From assembly GCF_000720135.1 (NCBI RefSeq), contig NZ_JOIU01000011.1, positions 62,001 to 126,000 of the forward strand: a stretch of 64,000 nucleotides of DNA, given 5' to 3'. This DNA comes from Streptomyces sp. NRRL S-1022. GTDB taxonomy: Bacteria; Actinomycetota; Actinomycetes; Streptomycetales; Streptomycetaceae. Positions 50,448 to 58,853 of the stretch are shown here, piece after piece. Numbering within the stretch: position 1 is the first letter of the stretch; each line of letters begins with the position of its first letter. Below the pieces are notes generated by a model, which saw only the letters and a program-made list of their open reading frames with translations, had not been told where the DNA came from and made no database searches. Made by a program: the position numbers and the translations under genes.

Positions 50448-51335
50448 ATGCAATTCGACGACGATGCTGCTCTGGACACGTCCGAGGTCGAGGACGGTCG
50501 GGGAGGTGCCCTGGGTGGGATCCCGGGCGGCGGGAAGACCATCGGCGGCGGACTGGTCGGGCTCGTCGTGCTGGTCGCGTCCGTGATCTTGGGTGTCGAC
50601 CCCGGCATGTTCGGCTCGGGCAGCAGCGACACGTCCTCGTCCGGCAAATCAGCCGCGGACCTCGCAGCGGACTGCCGGACCGGTGCCGATGCCAACCGTA
50701 AGGAGGAGTGCCGGATCGTCGCCGTGGTCGACAGCGTGCAGGCATTCTGGAAGCAGACGGAGACAGCCGCCGGCAAGCCCTACCAGCAGGCCCCGACGTT
50801 CCTGTTCACCGGCAGTGTGAACACCGGCTGCGGCAACGCGACCTCCGACGTCGGCCCCTTCTACTGCTCGGCCGATGACAAGGTCTACCTCGACCTCGGC
50901 TTCTTCAACGACCTGAGCAGCAAGTTCGGCGCCAAGGGCGGCCCATTTGCCGAGGCCTACGTCATCGCGCACGAATACGGCCACCACTTCCAGGACCTCA
51001 GCGGAACGATCTCCCGCGGCAGCGGAAAGGGCCAGAACAGCGGCTCGGTGCAACTCGAGTTGCAGGCGGACTGCTACGCCGGAGTGTGGGCCCACCACGC
51101 CACCACCACCCCCGACCCCAGGAGTGGTAAACCACTGATCACCGACTTGACGAAGGACGACATCAACCGCGGGCTGGACGCGGCCGCCGCCGTCGGAGAC
51201 GACCGTATCCAGCAGCGCTACCAGGGCAAGGTCACACCCGACACCTGGACTCACGGCTCCGCGAGCCAGCGCCAGCAATGGTTCTCCACCGGCTACCGCT
51301 CCGGCCTCGTCGCCAGCTGCAACACGTTCAGCTGA
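50448..51335 (+). CDS. Neutral zinc metallopeptidase (YpfJ/KPN_02809 family)
   Basis: The 295-residue protein has the family layout: acidic cytoplasmic N-terminus with a GG-rich segment, one transmembrane helix (about 31-47), and an extracytoplasmic protease domain. The zinc site is [10 protein letters not shown] (His175, Glu176, His179) with a downstream Glu/Asp ligand in [16 protein letters not shown]. Two Cys pairs (NTGCGN, GPFYCS) lie before the active site. Substrates are unknown. ATG 50448 follows GAGGGAGGG by eight bases. Confidence 0.9.
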   Translation: MQFDDDAALDTSEVEDGRGGALGGIPGGGKTIGGGLVGLVVLVASVILGVDPGMFGSGSSDTSSSGKSAADLAADCRTGADANRKEECRIVAVVDSVQAFWKQTETAAGKPYQQAPTFLFTGSVNTGCGNATSDVGPFYCSADDKVYLDLGFFNDLSSKFGAKGGPFAEAYVIAHEYGHHFQDLSGTISRGSGKGQNSGSVQLELQADCYAGVWAHHATTTPDPRSGKPLITDLTKDDINRGLDAAAAVGDDRIQQRYQGKVTPDTWTHGSASQRQQWFSTGYRSGLVASCNTFS

Positions 51336-52081
51336 CCACGCTGACATTCCGGACACTGCTGACAGCCACGGCACGACGCTGGACAGTGTCGCCGCGGCGA
51401 GGTTCCGGCTCGCAGGTCTCGGTGAGGCCGCCGTGCCCGGAGGCGTCAACTTCGCTGGTGGCCGATTCACCCTGAGCACGTGCGAGCGTGACCGGTACAA
51501 GCAGGGCTCTCCGTCATGACGGTGTGGGCGGGAGAGAACTGGGAGGGCTGTGTGGCGGGAGTGATCTGTCGGCGGTTTCCTGGGTGACGGGGTGGCCAGG
51601 GTTGTCCGGGGGCGGGTTTCGTAAACCCGTTGCGCCGGGCTGGCTGTACCCTTCCGCTCGTCACTTCAACTATTCGCCCGAAGCAAGCGCGCGCTGCCCG
51701 GCGTCCAGCGGGCGTCGGTTCAGGGCGGCGGCGCGGGCGAAGGTGACCCGCCCCACCGGCGGGATCACGCTGGTGCGGGCGGCGGCCAGCAGCCGGTTCT
51801 CGGCGGCGGCGGAACGTCGTGCGCCGTTCGGTCACCGCGGCCAGGACGTCCCCGGCCGCCGCAGCGAGGTCGAACGCGGTCGCGGTCCGTAACGAACTGC
51901 CTCTCGCGGGCGAACCTCGGCCGCCTTCCGCCGCAACTGCACGCCACGTTAACGCCGTTGAGCGGTGAACCGGCTCCCTTTGGGCCACCGCATGCCTCGG
52001 TAACGGCGCATGAGCGACGAGTCGTTGGCTGCTACGACTCCACGTTCCCGGCTGCGGCACCTCGCGTGCCATGATCGGTCC
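51336..52081. other. Decayed stretch with an unidentified minus-strand remnant
   Basis: On the minus strand, RTATAFDLAAAAGDVLAAVTERRTTF (about 51900-51820) continues after a one-base shift as ENRLLAAARTSVIPPVGRVT and RPLDAGQRALA, ending at a stop near 51677. It is clearly protein-derived and frameshifted, but the family was not recognised with certainty (a relaxase-like origin is conceivable). The rest shows nothing. Confidence 0.4.
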
Positions 52082-52369
52082 ATGAGTAGCGACCTGGAAG
52101 TAAGCGCTCTGGCGATCAATGTCACGATCCCGCAGGCGCTCCGCTGGACGGACACTCGACGCGGTGAAGCATTCACACTGACCACACTCAACGTCCGGCT
52201 TCTCCCGGACGGTCACCTCGCCGTGAAGGCCTATGGCAGGCCAGTCGATGGCGGTCGGGGCGCATACGTCTCGTTCCCCGTCCCCGACGAACCCGAACTG
52301 GCGGCTCTGGTCTCCGACGCTGCCAGTCTTGCCGGGGCGTTGTGGGCCGCCCATCGTGGTCTCGGATGA
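52082..52369 (+). CDS. Conserved-looking small hypothetical protein
   Basis: The 95-residue product has no signal or membrane helix. It looks like one alpha/beta domain: SALAINVTIPQALRWTDTRRGEAFTLTTLNVRLLPDGHLAVKAYGRPV then a helix LAALVSDAASLAGALWAAH. ATG 52082 is chosen as the first codon of the folded part; the frame is open about 24 codons upstream. No family was recognised. Confidence 0.55.
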   Translation: MSSDLEVSALAINVTIPQALRWTDTRRGEAFTLTTLNVRLLPDGHLAVKAYGRPVDGGRGAYVSFPVPDEPELAALVSDAASLAGALWAAHRGLG

Positions 52370-52487
52370 TCTCAGGGCGCATATGGGGGCGCGATCAATC
52401 TGCGGGGTTCGCCCTCGCGGCGGAGGCTGCACCCGTGGACCGCGTGACCTGAGTTGCAACACGTCCACATGACCGCGGATGTCATGG

Positions 52488-52759
52488 ACGCGTTGCCGCC
52501 GAGGCTCGCGAACACGCCGAGCAGGCCATCAAGGCCTTGGCGAAGCTCTGCGGCGCGAAGTCCGCCATCCGGCTGTGGACCAAGGTCACTCAGGTCACCC
52601 AGGGCGCCGAGCCGCCACCCTCGCACTGGTCTTCAAGCTGGTCGAGTCCGCCCGGAACCGGTGGCGCGCGGTGCACGTCCCCCACCTTGTTGCCTGGTCC
52701 GGGCCGTTGCCCACTTCGAGCGGCATACTCGTCGGACGTCCCGACAGGAGGCAGCGTGA
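52488..52759 (+). mobile_element. IS256-family transposase C-terminal remnant
   Basis: Pieces of the Mutator/IS256 tail occur in three frames: EHAEQAIKALAKLCGAKS, IRLWTKVTQ, then ATLALVFKLVESARNRWRAVHVPHLVA and LVRAVAHFE. Intact relatives read T-V-R-L-R-T-K-V-T-x-G-x-G-S-R...L-x-F-K-L-x-E-S-A-x-x-R-W-R-A-V. The catalytic region is absent. The remnant ends at the stop at 52759, directly against the next GNAT start. Confidence 0.75.
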
Positions 52760-53271
52760 CCCCACTCAAGCCCGAAACCATCCACACCGACCGGCTGGCC
52801 TTGCTTCCCCTGCAGGTCGAGCACGCCGACGAGATGGCTGCGGTGCTGTCCGACCCGGACCTGCACACCTTCATCGGGGGCACCCCGGACACCGCCGAGG
52901 ACCTGCGCATCCGCTACGAACGCTTGGTGGCCGGCTCACTCCGCCCCGGCGAATTCTGGTGCAACTGGGTCATCCAGCTCCGCGACGCCGCCTGGCTGAC
53001 CGGCTATGTCCAAGCGACGGTCACCGCCGACGACCGCGGAGCCGCTGCGGAGATCGCCTGGGTGGTAGGCACCCGCTGGCAGCGGCGCGGCATCGCCACC
53101 GAAGCCACCCACGGACTCGTCGCGTGGCTCCGGAAGTATCCGGTGCACACGCTCATCGCCCACATCCACCCGGATCACAAGGCATCCGCCGCCGTGGCCA
53201 CCGCAGCTGGCCTCGCCCCCACCAACCAGTGGCACGACGGAGAGATCAGATGGCAGCTGACAATCAGCTGA
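52756..53271 (+). CDS. GNAT-family N-acetyltransferase (RimJ/RimL-like)
   Basis: The 171-residue protein starts TIHTDRLALLPLQVEHADEMAAVLSDPDLHTFIGG, the pattern of the RimJ/RimL branch, and has the acetyl-CoA loop in AEIAWVVGTRWQRRGIATEATHGLVAWL (R-R-G-I-A) and HPDHKASAAVATAAGL near the end. It probably acetylates an amine on a small molecule or protein N-terminus. GTG 52756 follows AGGAGG by five bases; the ribosome-binding site lies in the IS256 remnant. Confidence 0.85.
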   Translation: MTPLKPETIHTDRLALLPLQVEHADEMAAVLSDPDLHTFIGGTPDTAEDLRIRYERLVAGSLRPGEFWCNWVIQLRDAAWLTGYVQATVTADDRGAAAEIAWVVGTRWQRRGIATEATHGLVAWLRKYPVHTLIAHIHPDHKASAAVATAAGLAPTNQWHDGEIRWQLTIS

Positions 53272-53357
53272 CCACACATACCCACAGGTCGCGGCCCCCA
53301 GACGCCGAGCCGGGCAAAGGCCTGCCCCGCGGGGCGTGCAGGCCCCCGGCAGAGCGC

Positions 53358-53389
53358 TTGACCTTACCCTCAAGGGCAAGGTTTAGCGT
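53358..53389 (+). promoter_or_regulatory. MerR-type promoter with operator in a long spacer
   Basis: A -35-like TTGACC (53358-53363) and -10-like TAGCGT (53384-53389) are separated by 20 bp instead of 17. The spacer is filled by a near-perfect palindrome at 53361-53382 with arms ACCTTACCCT and AGGGCAAGGT. This is the hallmark of MerR-regulated promoters, where the regulator untwists DNA. It directly precedes the merR-type gene, so it should be autoregulated. Confidence 0.75.
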
Positions 53390-53406
53390 TCTTCGAGGTG
53401 AGAGGC

Positions 53407-54366
53407 ATGCGGATAGGTGAGCTGGCCCGGCGAGCGGGTGTGACGACCAAGGCGGTGCGCTACTACGAATCGCTGGGGCTCCTCGCGCCGGTGCGGTTGA
53501 CCAACGGCTATCGGCACTACGACGAGAACGACGTACGGCTCACACAGGAGATCCGGGCGCTGTCCCGCCTTGGCATCCCTGTCGAGGCGACGCGGCCGTT
53601 CTTGGAATGTCTGGCCATGGGCCACCGGCACGCGGACGACTGCCCGGCTGCGCTGGCCGGGTACCGGGACGCCATCGATGAGCTCACACAGCGGATCGAG
53701 GGCCTCACCGCCCGCCGGGCGGTGCTGGTGGCGCACCTGCACGAGGCTGCCCACCGCAACAGCCGCTTCGCACCGGCCAAGGGAGAGGAACCGATGACCG
53801 ACTACACGAGCCTGCCTGCCGATCTGCCCGTTCCCGAGGACGACGGCGCTGCCGCCCACTTGCGCGGTGCGCGAATGCCGCAGATGAAACTCCGTGCCAC
53901 CGATGGCGCCACGATCAGTCTTGAGGTGCTGGGTGCGGGTCGCACGGTGCTCTACATCTACCCGCTGACGGGCCGCCCCGGCACCGATCTGCCCGAGGGC
54001 TGGGACTCCATCCCCGGTGCCCGTGGCTGCACCGCCGAGGCATGCGGCTTTCGCGACCACCACCAGGACCTGATCGCGGCTGGCGCGACCCAGGTGTATG
54101 GCCTCTCCAGCCAGGACAGCGACTACCAACGTGAGGTCACCGAGCGGCTCCGCCTGCCGTTCCAGATGCTGTCCGACCCCGCACGGAGTCTGGCCCGGGC
54201 ACTGGGCCTTCCCACATTCACCACTGGCGGGCTGACGCTGTACAAGCGGCTCACACTGATCATCAAGGACAACGTGATCGAGCACGTTTTCTACCCGGTC
54301 TTCCCGCCTGACGAGCACGCCGGCCAGGTCCTGGCCTGGCTCGGCGACAACACCCACCGGCCTTGA
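53407..54366 (+). CDS. MerR regulator fused to a peroxiredoxin-like domain
   Basis: The 319-residue protein joins two parts. Residues 1 to about 70 are a MerR DNA-binding domain (RIGELARRAGVTTKAVRYYESLGLL, then NGYRHYDENDVRLTQEIRAL), followed by a coiled dimerisation helix to about residue 120. Residues 150-315 are a BCP-like peroxiredoxin domain with YIYPLTGRPGTDLPEGWDSIPGARGCTAEACGFRD; Cys208 and Cys213 correspond to the peroxidatic and resolving Cys positions. It may sense peroxide directly and activate its own promoter. ATG 53407 is preferred; GTG 53398 could give a nearly leaderless start. Confidence 0.88.
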   Translation: MRIGELARRAGVTTKAVRYYESLGLLAPVRLTNGYRHYDENDVRLTQEIRALSRLGIPVEATRPFLECLAMGHRHADDCPAALAGYRDAIDELTQRIEGLTARRAVLVAHLHEAAHRNSRFAPAKGEEPMTDYTSLPADLPVPEDDGAAAHLRGARMPQMKLRATDGATISLEVLGAGRTVLYIYPLTGRPGTDLPEGWDSIPGARGCTAEACGFRDHHQDLIAAGATQVYGLSSQDSDYQREVTERLRLPFQMLSDPARSLARALGLPTFTTGGLTLYKRLTLIIKDNVIEHVFYPVFPPDEHAGQVLAWLGDNTHRP

Positions 54367-54698
54367 CTCATCGGTACAGTTGTTGGCGGTGATCATGGGG
54401 TTGGCCGCGGGCGAGAAGCAGGCGGTGGGCTGCCGGGGTGGCGGCGGCCCACAGGGTGTGGTCCTGGCCGCGCCGTACTCTCAGGCCATGGTGGAGTGCG
54501 GCAAGCTCGGCATATGACCATCGGCAAGCTTGAACTCGCCCACGTCACGGGACAGATCAACCCACCCGGAACTGAAAACTGAGGAGCGCCGAACGAACCA
54601 CGGCCGAGCCGGCGGTGGAGGTCCTGGCGCACGGTGAAACGCGCCAGGACCGGGGTAGGGGCGTCGCAGGCTCTGTGAGCCCCGCGGGTAGGCGACTG
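54367..54698. other. Intergenic stretch with a short protein-like scrap
   Basis: On the minus strand near 54560-54480 the reading FSSGWVDLSRDVGEFKLADG followed by HMPSLPHSTMA and a stop looks like the end of a lost protein. No family was recognised, and nothing else is seen. Confidence 0.35.
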
Positions 54699-54719
54699 GG
54701 CCCGCCCGAGGCGCGGGCC
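54699..54719 (-). terminator. Hairpin after the chitinase gene
   Basis: GGCCCGC pairs with GCGGGCC across a seven-base loop, starting six bases beyond the chitinase stop. It is a good candidate terminator. Confidence 0.6.
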
Positions 54720-54724
54720 GCGCG

Positions 54725-55618
54725 TCAGCAGTAGAGGTTCGAGCCCGCGGAGGTGCCCAGGATCTGCACGAACCGCTGGTAGGCGTCCACGCGGCTCTGC
54801 ACCTGCGCGGGGTTCTTGCCGTCGCACTCCAGGGAGCCGTTGATGCTGCGGATGGTCTGGCCGAATCCGGCACCGTTGACCATCGCGTTGTGCGGAGTCA
54901 TCGAGCCCGGTCCGGTCTGGGTGTTCCAGTACCAGAGCCCCGTCTTCCAGGCGACCGAGGCGTCGGTCTGCACCAGGTTCGGGTTGTGGAGCAGGTCGAT
55001 GCCGAGCGCGTCGCCCGCGGCCTTGTAGTTGAAGTTCCAGCTGAGCTGGATGGGCCCGCGGCCGTAGTAGGCGGACTGGCCGGCCGGACAGCCGTACGGC
55101 TGGCTCCAGTCGCAGTAGTGCGGGTAGTTGGCGGTGTTCTGCTCCACCACGTAGACCAGGCCGCCGGTCTCGTGACTGACGTTGGCGAGGAAGGCCGCGG
55201 CCTCCTGCTTCTTGACGGTGTCGCTGCCGGTGTTCGCGAAGCCCGGGTAGGCGCTGAGCGCGGCCTTGAGACCGCTGTAGGTGTAGAAGGAGTTCCGGTT
55301 GGGGAACATCTGGTTGAACTGCGCCTCGCTCACGACGAAGCTGCCGGAGGGGTTGGTCGGGCCGTCGCCGTCGCAGGCGTACGGGTCCCAGAACCAGGTG
55401 CTGATGGTGGGGTCGTAACCCGGGTTGTCGTGTTCGGCGATGTACGTCTTGCCGTCGGTGTAACGGACGATGTCGCCGGTGACGTAGGCCTTACCGGCCG
55501 TCCAGTTCGGGTAGCTGGAGCAGGACGCGGCGGAGGCACCGGTGGCCGGCAGCAGCGCCGGAGCGGTGGCTCCGATCACGATCGCAGCCATGAGTGCGGA
55601 CAGGCGGCGCTTCGACAT
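54725..55618 (-). CDS. GH19 chitinase with N-terminal chitin-binding domain
   Basis: The 297-residue secreted enzyme has a signal peptide (to about ASA, residue 30), a CBM5/12-type chitin-binding module (YPNWTAGKAYVTGDIVRYTDGKTYIAEHDNPG in outline, with aromatic surface residues), a short Gly/Pro/Ser linker, and a GH19 catalytic domain. The catalytic acid is in VSHETGG near residue 147, and YYGRGPIQLSWNFNY marks the substrate cleft. It hydrolyses chitin with inversion and is typical of Streptomyces antifungal chitinases. A DasR-like site precedes the gene. Confidence 0.95.
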   Translation of the reverse strand: MSKRRLSALMAAIVIGATAPALLPATGASAASCSSYPNWTAGKAYVTGDIVRYTDGKTYIAEHDNPGYDPTISTWFWDPYACDGDGPTNPSGSFVVSEAQFNQMFPNRNSFYTYSGLKAALSAYPGFANTGSDTVKKQEAAAFLANVSHETGGLVYVVEQNTANYPHYCDWSQPYGCPAGQSAYYGRGPIQLSWNFNYKAAGDALGIDLLHNPNLVQTDASVAWKTGLWYWNTQTGPGSMTPHNAMVNGAGFGQTIRSINGSLECDGKNPAQVQSRVDAYQRFVQILGTSAGSNLYC

Positions 55619-55756
55619 TGAGCAACTCCTTCGAGCCAGGCTGCACCGGGGGCGAGGCAGTGCTTCTGCGTACGCCGCCCCAGGGGGCGGTCACGCCGTC
55701 CGGGCGCCTTGAGCGGGGGGTGTGGGGGCCATACTCGACGACGTGATGCGTACAGG

Positions 55757-55774
55757 TCAAGGTATAGACCAATA
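55757..55774 (-). promoter_or_regulatory. DasR-like operator upstream of the chitinase
   Basis: On the minus strand TTGGTCTATACCTTGACC contains GGTCTATACC, close to the DasR-responsive element core GGTCTAGACC, followed by a second half-like TTGACC. Streptomyces chitinase genes are repressed by DasR and relieved by glucosamine-6-phosphate, so this is the likely control. It lies about 145 bp upstream of the start codon. Confidence 0.6.
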
Positions 55775-55849
55775 CTGATGACAACGTTGGCGAAGAAAGA
55801 TCGATCGCGCCGGTGCGCCCTTGCTGGAGGAACCGTTGCCGGTCAGGGC

Positions 55850-56118
55850 CACGGTGGCTGCGATGACGGCGGCTGATGTGGAGGTCGGTCTTTCGGCGGC
55901 CTGGTATGGGCTCCAGGGGCCGCTGATCAGCAACGATGAAGTGGCCGAATTCGTCGCCGAGTCCGAGGGAAGGCCGCGCGGCGCGGCCGGCGCGGGTCTC
56001 ACCAGGCCGATCCAGGCCGTGCGGGAACTGCGCATGGGCCGTGAAAGAACTCGGGTTCGTGGCCCTGCGGATGGTGCCCTGGTTGTGACTGCTCCCGCCC
56101 ACCGACCGGCTCTACTAG
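55850..56118 (+). pseudogene. Amidohydrolase (ACMSD-like) remnant with nonsense codons
   Basis: NDEVAEFVAESEGRPRGAAGAGLTRPIQAVRELR continues, after a one-base shift near 56034, as WAVKELGFVALRMVPWL and LPPTDRLY. This matches amidohydrolase family 2 (decarboxylase-like): A-V-K-E-L-G-F-x-A-L-R-x-x-P-W-L-W...P-P-T-D-R-x-Y-Y. The expected Trp (TGG) is TGA and the expected second Tyr (TAC) is TAG, so at least two nonsense codons and one frameshift are present. Metal-binding residues and most of the barrel are missing. Confidence 0.65.
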
Positions 56119-56670
56119 CGCTCGTCTTCCACCACATGGTGAAGGAGGCCGAGGCATTCGCGGCCGACCTGCCCGACGTCGGCGCGCAACTGCACGCCGC
56201 CGACCCCGAGCTGTATCCGCGCACGATCTGGGCGGACCGGCTGTGCGGCGAACACAAGCCCAACCACCGGCGGCGGGTCCTCGGGGAGTTCGCGTCCGGG
56301 ATCGCCACGGACGGCACCGTCGTGGAGAAAGGCTTTTTGGGCTCGGTGAAGGTCCTCGGGGAGGGCGTCGACACCAAAAACTGCGACTCCGTGTACTGGG
56401 CTGACGTGCGCGGCTCCTGCCCGACCTCGTCCAGGCCGTGGGTCGCGCGCTGCGGATGCAGCCGGGTGAGGGGAAGGTGGCCAGCCTGGTCGTGCCGGTC
56501 CTGTTCGGGCCGGGCGAGACGGCGGACAACATGCTCACCAGCCGGGCAGTCGGCGGGCTGGCGAAGCTGTTGGAGGGGCTCAGGGCGCAGACGCCCGGTG
56601 GTCGAGCAGCTCGCCGAGCAGCAGGCCCCCAACGCCCACAAGCCCGTCCAGAAGCGCGCAGGGCCAGGAG
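56119..56670 (+). pseudogene. Helicase (helicase-associated-domain type) remnant
   Basis: This is the middle of a large superfamily II helicase: HHMVKEAEAFAADLPDVGAQ, WADRLCGEHKPNHRRRVLGEF, GTVVEKGFLGSVKVLGEGVDTKNCDSVYWADVRGS, then after a shift near 56410 PDLVQAVGRALRMQPGEGKVASLVVPVLFGPGETADN (motif VI is Q-A-V-G-R-A-L-R), and after another shift VEQLAEQQAPNAHKPVQK. The ATPase motifs I-III and the associated-domain repeats are missing. Intact relatives are large Streptomyces proteins carried on chromosome arms and plasmids. Confidence 0.75.
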
Positions 56671-57348
56671 AGCCAGGGTGAGGGGAACGGGTCCAGCGGT
56701 CCGTCGGCCCCGGCCCGGTGGGTTGACATGCCCGTCGAGAAGCTCCGGGAGATGCCGACCGCGGGCAGGCAGGAGAACGGCGGCTGAGCACGATCCGCCA
56801 GAGAGAAGTCGGCTGTCAGCTGATACGGCACTCGTTCGTGGCAGGAACACTGAAAACGGTGGTCCGGACGGGGGCGCCCCAACCGGGCCGCCAAGCGCCT
56901 GGATGCGCCCGCAGCGGCTTTCGGTGGGCCCGCCACACCGGCCTCGTCCCCGCCTTTGACGTGGCGTCGTCCCGGTGGTCCCGGGCGGCTGTGAAGGCGA
57001 TGGGCGCCGACGCCATCCGGGCCGCGATGCCTTGCCCGCCGATCTCCGGCGCCGTGGCGGCCGATCGGAGCGCCGACGCGCTCGGCATCCCTGACCCGAC
57101 CACGTTCGGCGAGCGGGCGAACGTGACGGCGTTCGCGGTGCGCTGGTTCGTCAACCGCGGCCTCCTGACCGGCAGCGGTAACGCGCAGCCGGGGTAAGCC
57201 ATGTGGCGGGGTCCTGGTCGCGCCTTCGACCGGTTCGACGCCGCCGACACCGCGATCAGCGCCCGCGCGTCCGCCGAGGTCGTTGGCGAGGACGGGATCG
57301 GCCAGCATCAGCAGGTGGATCCGGCCCACCCCGCATACGCGATCACTG
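56671..57348. other. Decayed stretch with unidentified protein-like segments
   Basis: A plus-strand frame at about 56955-57195 reads FDVASSRWSRAAVKAMGADA, then PPISGAVAADRSADALGIPD and ERANVTAFAVRWFVNRGLLTG, with no clear start and no family recognised; it ends at the stop near 57197. Its position among helicase and amidohydrolase remnants suggests another broken gene. Confidence 0.4.
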
Positions 57349-57600
57349 CTAATCGCAGATCCAAAGGTGCCAGTTCGTAGTCGTCGTTGACTGCTTGCAC
57401 AAGTGATTGGGGAAGCCCCGGCCGGCCGCTTCGCATTGTGCACGAGTGGCGAAGGTACCAGCGTCAACACACCCCGGGATGACCACGGCTGATGACGTGC
57501 TGGCGACGGCCTCTGCAGGTGCCGCCAGCACGGCAGCCGAAGCGCCGGCCAGGAGGCTGACGCTCAACGCCAGGCTGCTGAGCGTGAGTCGACCACGCAT
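57349..57600 (-). CDS. Small secreted cysteine-containing protein
   Basis: The 83-residue product has a signal peptide (LTLSSLALSVSLLAGASAAVLAA, cleavage near residue 33) and a mature part of about 50 residues with four Cys (GCVDAG, AQCEAAG, HLCKQS, WICD) that could form two disulfides. GGGAGGTAACC precedes ATG 57600. No family was recognised. Small secreted Cys-rich proteins can be toxins, signals or inhibitors; nothing decides between them. Confidence 0.75.
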   Translation of the reverse strand: MRGRLTLSSLALSVSLLAGASAAVLAAPAEAVASTSSAVVIPGCVDAGTFATRAQCEAAGRGFPNHLCKQSTTTTNWHLWICD

Positions 57601-58475
57601 GGTTACCTCCCTATGGTCGATTTGGACCTGTAACCCACCTCAAAGCACGTCACAGGTACGTATATGACGTGGATGCCCCATCGGGGATCCATTGCCACTT
57701 GATGACTGTCGAGCAGAGAAATCGGCCATACCGATTGGCCGTGCAACGAAGGCATACGAGCAGTCCCGGGCGAGTTCGAAGGGACCACTGACCAAGGAGA
57801 CAGAACCTGGACCTCGATGCAGGCGACGACTACGGCGGTGCGCAGCGCGGTGACGAAGTACCGAACGCGCACCTGCCCGATGTCGTCGATGTACTGACGC
57901 TGCCGTCGATGTACTGGCGCAGCCGGAGGCCGCTGGTGTTGCCGGGGATCGGCTCGCCGGCGTCGGGCCGGGGAGATGACAACCAGGGCGCGGTCCTCGG
58001 CGTACTGGTGATGTTTCCAGCCGGCGGAGTCGGAGGAAGCGATCCGGGCGCGGCGCGGGCTGTGCCGTTGGGACGTCAGGCGACGGCCGGGCGCTGGCGG
58101 GCGACGCGGGCCTCGCGCAGTTCCTCCCACGGCGCGCTCTCCTCCACCGACGGCAGACCGTTTGCGGCGATCTCCTTCTGGACGTCGGCGAACTGGTCGG
58201 CGGCGGCCCGAGTGCGGGCGGCGTACGCGTACACCACGTCGGCGGCCGCGGGGTCCAGCTGCTGCCTGGCGGTGTCGACGGGAGCCGGCCGGTGCTCCGA
58301 TTCACCGGCCGGCGGTGAGTCACTTTCGGGGCGGCTACCGCAGCGACAGGCGCAGCAGGAGGTCGAGAGCGCGGGTGTCCTACCTCTTCCAGGGACCGCG
58401 CGCCTGGCCGGCCGCATGGGCGGGCGGCCCAGGAGAGCCGGGAGCCGGTGAAGGACGCGGCCCCCGGCTGATCGC
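57601..58475. other. Decayed stretch with short protein-like segments
   Basis: On the minus strand, ADVVYAYAARTRAAADQFADVQKEIAANGLPSVEESAPWEELREARVARQ (58260-58080, ending at a stop at 58076) and, further on, DRALVVISPA and DDIGQVRVRYFVTALRTAVVVA look protein-derived but have no starts and no recognised family. They follow the NACHT remnant and may be scraps of neighbouring genes. Confidence 0.4.
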
Positions 58476-58853
58476 TACGGCGGCGGGCCAGCCACTCCTG
58501 GAGCCGGGCGTGCCGGAACTCGTACGCGGGACCGGTCACCCGCAGCAGAACGCGCAGGTGCGCGTCGTGCATGAGGGTCGTCAGGCTTACGGGTGTGCCC
58601 TCCCGGAACAAGAGCTGCACTGCGGTCGCGGCAGTGGCGACGGCCAGATTGCCGAGAACGCCGGACAACACGGCGTGACCGATGCCGCTCGCCACGCCGA
58701 TGGCCACGCCAAAGGGCGTACCGCCTTTTGAGACCGCCCCGATGGACCCCGCGTACAGCGCCATGGCGACGCCAATCAGCAGGCCCAGCGGGATGAGCAG
58801 CCGTGAGCGGTGCTGCCACACGTCAAGGGGGCCGAGCACCCGGATCTCCGTCA
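58476..58853 (-). pseudogene. NACHT-type protein C-terminal remnant
   Basis: The minus strand encodes three or four Gly/Ala-rich hydrophobic helices (LLIPLGLLIGVAMALYAGSIGAV, GVAIGVASGIGHAVLSGVLGNLAVATAATAVQL) followed by PVSLTTLMHDAHLRVLLRVTGPAYEFRHARLQEWLARR. This is the usual C-terminus of Streptomyces NACHT proteins: membrane helices, then M-x-x-D-A-H-x-x-x-x-L-R...Y-x-F-R-H-A-x-L-Q. The NTPase domain is missing, and no start is evident. Confidence 0.65.

Noticed and set aside
54726..54745. GGTTCGAGCCC resembling a tRNA T-loop
   Set aside because: It lies inside the chitinase coding region and no acceptor or anticodon arm can be drawn around it.
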